DNA of 64,000 bases from Lepturacanthus savala. Lineage: Eukaryota; Chordata; Actinopteri; Scombriformes; Trichiuridae. The position numbers and the translations under genes were made by a program. The stretch is taken from positions 29,015,633 to 29,079,632 of the forward strand of contig CM060461.1 of assembly GCA_030544235.1 (NCBI GenBank), written 5' to 3'. Positions 59,391 to 64,000 of this stretch are shown in pieces (position 1 is the stretch's first letter; the number at the start of each line of letters is the position of its first letter). Below the pieces are notes generated by a model, which was given only the letters and a program-made list of their open reading frames with translations, was not told where the DNA came from and searched no databases.

Positions 59391-60938
59391 TTTAACGTCC
59401 ACAATGACTGATTTTGTACATTTGAAGGCATCCAAAGGGAGAGGAACCAATGAAATATAGCTTTCCCTTTTAACAAGCCATGAGCCCAAGGATTTACTAA
59501 AGATGTTCTCATTTCTCAAATCATATATTCTCTTGGACCAAAGAGACATGTCTGGCTCAGCCCATGCGTTGATGAGCCATGTCATCCCAATTAGGCCGGC
59601 ACCAAAAAGCAATCTGTTTCAGTTGCTATCTGAAGAAAATATATGGGTGGCAACGTGAGACAAAGCACAGAGCAAACCAGAAGGTGTTGATAAGCAGCGG
59701 ACTTCTGAACAGAGAATCATTTGCTCTAACATGTGCTACCAAGCTGTGTCTTTGTGTTGAAGACAGGATTTTTTTTCTGTGCTTGTTTTTTAAGAATGAT
59801 TATTTTGATTATGGCTAAATTATTTTTATCCATAAAGCCATATTTTGTGTATGTAACCCATAAAAAGGAAATGTGCCTGTTGGTCCCTTTGGTTTTTAAA
59901 TAGTCTCTTTTACCACCTGTTGAATATTATGTATCTCAAATAGATAGTGTGGGTAAATATTGAAACATTGCCTGAACTATATCATTTCAGGATTTCAATA
60001 TTAAAACTACACTAATCAGTTTTTCTGACACTGATGATAGTGCACAGCAGGGTACTTAAGCTGTGCTGGAGCATGAGCAACAAAGGGTCGTCCAAGTCTG
60101 GGTTCTGAGATATTATTGGTGCTTTCTACCATTTTTGTCTCGCTTTTTCAATGCTTACTTTACTGTGCCAACCCCAGACCTTCAGAAGGGACCTGGCATT
60201 GTGAAATGATGTGTATGTACTGTAAATGTTCTTTCTTTTTCACTGCATTTTGTCAGTTTTTGGCCATGCACATATTTTTTTAATCTTTCAGGTAATGTCC
60301 TTGTATTTTCATTTTCAACCTTGATCTCAGTTGCAAAACCGAGACTTTACAGAAGCAGGCCAGATGGAGACTGGCAGGATTGGATTTCATTTATGTATAT
60401 GGGTAAAATGGGCCATTTCCACTTTGGCCTTGACTAAGGTCTCCGAAGACTATAAACCTTCAGAAATAGACAAAAGATGCACTTGCCGTATGTACTGAAA
60501 TTAATTAGATATATTCTGGATGGTTGCCATTGCACTTTTGTGAGTGTGTTTCTAATTTTTCCTGACCTCCTGGCAGAGTAGAATAATAAATAGACAATTG
60601 TGCATTCATAGCTTTGCTTCCTGTCATATAACAGCCGCAAATATACATTTTAATAAGGCAAATGACCAAGTAAAACATTGTATGGAGACAAGGAATACTC
60701 CACGCAATTTCGACTCTGTCTGTACTCTTGAAGGTGATAAATGTTGTTTTTTTTAATGATTTACTGCTATTTTTGTATTGTTATGAAGGTAAAAGTTGCA
60801 AAATCTGAGGTAAACTATTGGTACATCCTCTTTGTGATGACACCAAATTGTTTATACAGGCCGTTCTGTAGCCTTAGGGATAAGAGGATTGCAAAGGTTG
60901 GTCAAATTGCCCACATGCATATTTCAGATATGCTTCAG
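59391..60938. other. Unassigned non-coding sequence
   Basis: No gene recognised. Overlapping frames up to 85 codons are unsupported. Confidence 0.45.
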
Positions 60939-61555
60939 CAGTGGTGATGTTCAGATCCTTAAGTAAATGAACCAATACAGCAATGTAAAGCCACTTCATG
61001 TATACAAGTCCTGAATGAAAAAAACAATACTTAAGTAAACATCCTCAAGTATTAGCAACAAAATATAGTTAAACTCTTAAAGTAAAAATGTGATTTGGTC
61101 CCACTGACTTATATTATATATGACATCATCAAATTGTTAATACTGAGGCATCAGTGTGGAATCAGCATGTTATTGCTGTAGCTGCTGGATGTGGATTTAC
61201 ATCTGAGGGGTTGTGATATGATTAATGGAAGAGGAAAGAAGAAAAAACAAAGCTCTGATACATAAATCTGTTTTTGGATTTTGGACTTTGATATTCATGG
61301 GAAGATTAGAAAAACACTATTTGGTGACCTGAAATGTGACCCTCTGCATTTTGTAAGAAGTCAAAAGCCAAACAGGTTGAAAAAAAAACTTAATAAAGTC
61401 TTTTAAACGCTTGTTATATAATTCATTGCATAAGTACAATAAGTCCCTCTTAAATGGAGTGGAGTTGAAGTTTAAAGTAGCATAAAGCATAAGTAACTCA
61501 AAATTGTACTTAAGTACAGTACATGAGTAAATGTACTAGTTACTTCCCATCACTG
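60939..61555 (+). mobile_element. Complete non-autonomous hAT element, 617 bp (TACTTAAGTAC family)
   Basis: The left end is CAGTGGTGATGTTCAGATCC, followed by TTAAGTAAATGAACCAATAC and ACAGCAATGTAAAG. The reverse complement of the right end is CAGTGATGGGAAGTAACTAG, followed by GTACTTAAGTACAATTTTGA. Flanks TGCTTCAG (60931-60938) and CAATTCAG (61556-61563) agree at the last 5 of 8, a possible decayed target duplication. The same family is at 14495-15262 in the other orientation. No coding remnant. Confidence 0.75.
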
Positions 61556-62040
61556 CAATTCAGGCTTGATCGTGAACAGATGTATTTGAGTTTATTTTGT
61601 ATTTTGAATAAAGAACAGAAGACATGAAATCCTATGACTTCAGTTTGTTTACATAGCCTTCTGAGGTCACTGGAAAGCTGATCCCAATTCACCCTTTTGC
61701 CCTGTCCTATTGGTTTTGCTCGTTCCCATGTGGGTTTAGGGATGTCCGGATTCATCAGGAGGTGGAGGGTAAAGGCTAAGTGTGACAGCTATATAGCTCT
61801 CCTAACAGAACGCTTTCTAAGGCAAACTTCCAACCAAGAAAATTCCCTGTAATGCCTTGTGAATCATTAGCAAGATGGTGGATACCCAGGAAAAACAGCC
61901 ACAAATGCAAAATATCTTGTAAAGGAAGATTTAAGAAATGTGATAAACATTAGATTTATGCTGTTTCAATGTACCAAACTGCTTTTTGCTTTAAACAATG
62001 TCTTCTGTAACTTCCAGTTGAAGGGTTAGGGATGAAATGG
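61556..62040. other. Unassigned non-coding sequence
   Basis: Nothing recognised. Confidence 0.45.
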
Positions 62041-62245
62041 AAGGTCCAACATTTGAAGGCACAGGCCAGCTGGGGCTTTTCATCATTCAAGATATGGGTG
62101 AATTGAAAACTAGATATTAACCATAGCTGATAGCTATGGATCTATGACTAAAACAGAAAAAAAAAAAATCAGGGGTACATAACAGCCAAATTATTATAGA
62201 TCTGTAATCAAACGTTTTTTTAACGTTTTATATGAAAGTTCAAAA
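62041..62245 (+). repeat. Direct repeat, copy 2
   Basis: AAGGTCCAACATTTGAAGGC, GGCCAGCTGGGGCTTTTCAT, TTGAAAACTAGATATTAACC and ACAGCCAAATTATTATAGAT match copy 1 at 59049-59390, without its L2-like insertion. The two copies lie about 2990 bp apart in the same orientation. Confidence 0.7.
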
Positions 62246-62419
62246 TACATTTATTTTCAAACATATATAACATAGTAGTAACATGGTAGGAAAAGGGAAT
62301 TGGCAGCAAATTAAAACAGAGACAGGGGGATAAAATGGCTTGGTTCAGACAGAGGCTGCATGACATAAAGAGACAGTATAAAAAAGATTTTTTTTTTAAA
62401 CTGTAAATCATCTAACAGA

Positions 62420-62471
62420 GGCCCATTATAAACATATAGACCTGGAAATGTGCGTGAAACGTCCCCTTTAA
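62420..62471 (-). mobile_element. TTAA-flanked terminal fragment
   Basis: On the minus strand it reads TTAA-AGGGGACGTTTCACGCA then CATTTCCAGGTC, resembling an end of the AGGT-terminated TTAA family. Only the end is clear; 62246-62419 is AT-rich and unassigned. Confidence 0.4.
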
Positions 62472-63720
62472 AACGTTTCATTCATCAGTAATAAAACAGC
62501 ATCATTACTGCTCTGACCTCGGTTGTCATATTGTTGATACAGTAAATGCTTTGCTAGCATTGTCTCTCCGTCTGCCATGGCACGGCACTGACACTGTTGC
62601 TCCAATTAACACTTAGCTTGATGTGCACTCAGCCTGACCTCAGAGAGCTATCACAGCCACTTTGTACTAGAGCTGAAGCCTAAACAACACTTGTCACCTT
62701 CCTTTCAGGCTGAGTGATCACTCTGTTCCTGAATGACACGGCAGCCTTTAGAAAAATCCTCGGATGTCACCTCTTCTTTTTGGATGATTTTAGCTCATAT
62801 TTTTGGTCTGCCATGAATAAATAATGTGACGCTTTCATGAAGGTGACAGCGAGGAGTCGAGCCACGGTTGAGGGGAGAATGGGAAGACTGCATGTATGTG
62901 CCGAGAAATACAGAGCATATGTGATACGTGTGTGTACATGTGTTTGTGAGTGTGCATGCCTGTTTGTGTGTGTTTAGTGGATGCAGCTGGAATGGATGTA
63001 TTATTGATGTGCTGTTAGCACTCCCAGGGAGTTGCAGTCTCATCAGAGTTTGTGTGGGGATTAACAGACTCAAAAAAGCAAACCGGGGAAACAGAGAAAA
63101 GGCACGGAGCATATCCCTCATCTGAATCCCACCGCCCCCTCCCCTTCTCCGTCCCAGAAATGAGCCATCATTTAAAGGGAAAAAGGCATTATCTTCATAT
63201 GAGACATCTGGCTGGGTCGGACATAGCAGAATTATTGATTAGTTTTGATCCTACGTAACAGCCCACCACCGTATAGTGTAGTTTTCAAATGAAGTCGCAT
63301 TTGTAACGACGTTCTGCATGATTACGCAGCTGGCACCGTCGTGAGATGGTTCACCATTTCCTGCTTATTGTCTCTGCCTTTTTCCTGTTCTGCAATGCAT
63401 CCCATGTCCTTCCTCAAACAGCCGGGCAGCAGAGCTGAACGCACAAACACACACTCGGAAAATGGATCTACAGGTCTGCCCGATGTATCTATGGAGGCAG
63501 AGTTCCCACCCTGCGTCCTGTCATCCTCTATTATGGTTTCATTAGGCCGGGGAAAAGCGCCGCCTGTGAGAAGATGGAGGATGGAGGAGCACCAATCCTT
63601 CTCTAACCCACCAATCAGAGCAAGCTACAACACCAGAGAGACTCATACATCCATCTGCTTCACTCCTTCTTTCCCAGTTTGCTCATTTGTCTTGCATCCT
63701 CTCAATTACTTTTTCAAATT
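62472..63720. other. GC-richer unique sequence, candidate conserved elements
   Basis: Contains non-repetitive stretches, notably 63155-63255 (ATCATTTAAAGGGAAAAAGG, CATTATCTTCATATGAG, GAATTATTGATTAG) and 62500-62800. A 129-codon frame at 63341-63730 starts with a hydrophobic stretch but has no domain, and its GC composition follows the region. I leave it uncalled. A 108-codon minus-strand frame at 62795-63121 includes a TG-rich patch. Positions 63721-64000 are AT-rich with nothing seen. Confidence 0.25.
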
Positions 63721-64000
63721 ACATATCTAAAAATATAATATAACAATTTTCTTTTTTTGCATTTATTTAGTGGAAAGACACTTGACAAGAAAAACTAAAT
63801 ATTCCATGTATTTATAGAACCAAATCCCACTTAATTTTCAAAATTTAAAACACTTGGATTGATGTTTGCACCCCGGTGGTGTCCTTGAGACAGGATTTGT
63901 GCGTCTGTGGCTGATTGCCGATGCAAGTAATTTTCGTTTTTTTTTTTCTTCTTAACTGGCAGTAAGCATTACTATCTGTTATTTTTACTGGCATCATCTG

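Noticed and set aside
59391..62040. LTR retrotransposon interior between the direct repeats
   Set aside because: No gag or pol-like reading frame, primer-binding site or polypurine tract could be seen; the repeats lack clear TG/CA ends.
63341..63730. 129-codon frame with a hydrophobic, signal-like start
   Set aside because: The remainder has no domain or cysteine pattern, and the openness follows local GC content. Not enough to call a secreted protein.

Overview
This window reads as vertebrate, almost certainly teleost-fish, nuclear DNA with no intact protein-coding gene. The evidence is AT-rich non-coding sequence full of vertebrate-type microsatellites, degraded teleost-type transposons (Tc1/mariner, hAT, TTAA-inserting elements, L1/Tx1-like and L2-like LINE ends), and open frames never longer than 147 codons. 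None of the longer frames shows a recognisable protein domain except transposon relics. There are no operons, ribosome binding sites, rRNA, tRNA or CRISPR arrays.

Layout. Positions 1 to about 7065 are one uninterrupted tandem satellite of a ~29-bp unit, about 240 copies, all in one orientation and entering from beyond the left edge. Private variants recur at fixed offsets (145, 319, 435, 549 and about 2.9-3.7 kb), so the array grew by nested segmental duplication. The last ~1 kb is more diverged. Next to it lies a CpG-rich 210-bp block with a hAT-like end, then a decayed Tc1 transposase.

From 8.4 to 20.9 kb the sequence is a mosaic of fish mobile elements: a TTAA-flanked family (Kolobok-like by inference), palindromic MITEs, hAT non-autonomous elements and a transposase-less Tc1 element. 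It includes three tandem copies of a composite of two of these families at 10.6-11.7 kb. From 21 to 42 kb density falls: an L1-like ORF2 tail, a 270-bp polypurine stretch, an 855-bp hAT element, a repeat ending in a GC-rich hairpin, an L2-like tail and two strong foldbacks. From 42 to 64 kb long apparently unique stretches alternate with a TTAA-type MITE, an L1-like ORF2 relic, a Tc1 transposase pseudogene with a lost catalytic Glu, a GTTTC-ended MITE, a complete hAT element and a repeat duplicated 3 kb apart.

Several GC-richer or motif-dense blocks (about 13.3-13.9, 17.1-17.7, 38.6-39.6, 43.0-43.3, 43.9-44.7, 45.9-46.6, 55.0-55.5, 56.5-56.9 and 62.5-63.7 kb) look like candidate conserved non-coding elements of a gene desert or a large intron. 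That is inference from composition and motif content and needs a multi-species alignment. There are no genes here to work together. The most distinctive objects are the satellite and its duplication history, the 65-nt near-perfect foldback at 29091-29155, and the clusters of transcription-factor-like motifs.
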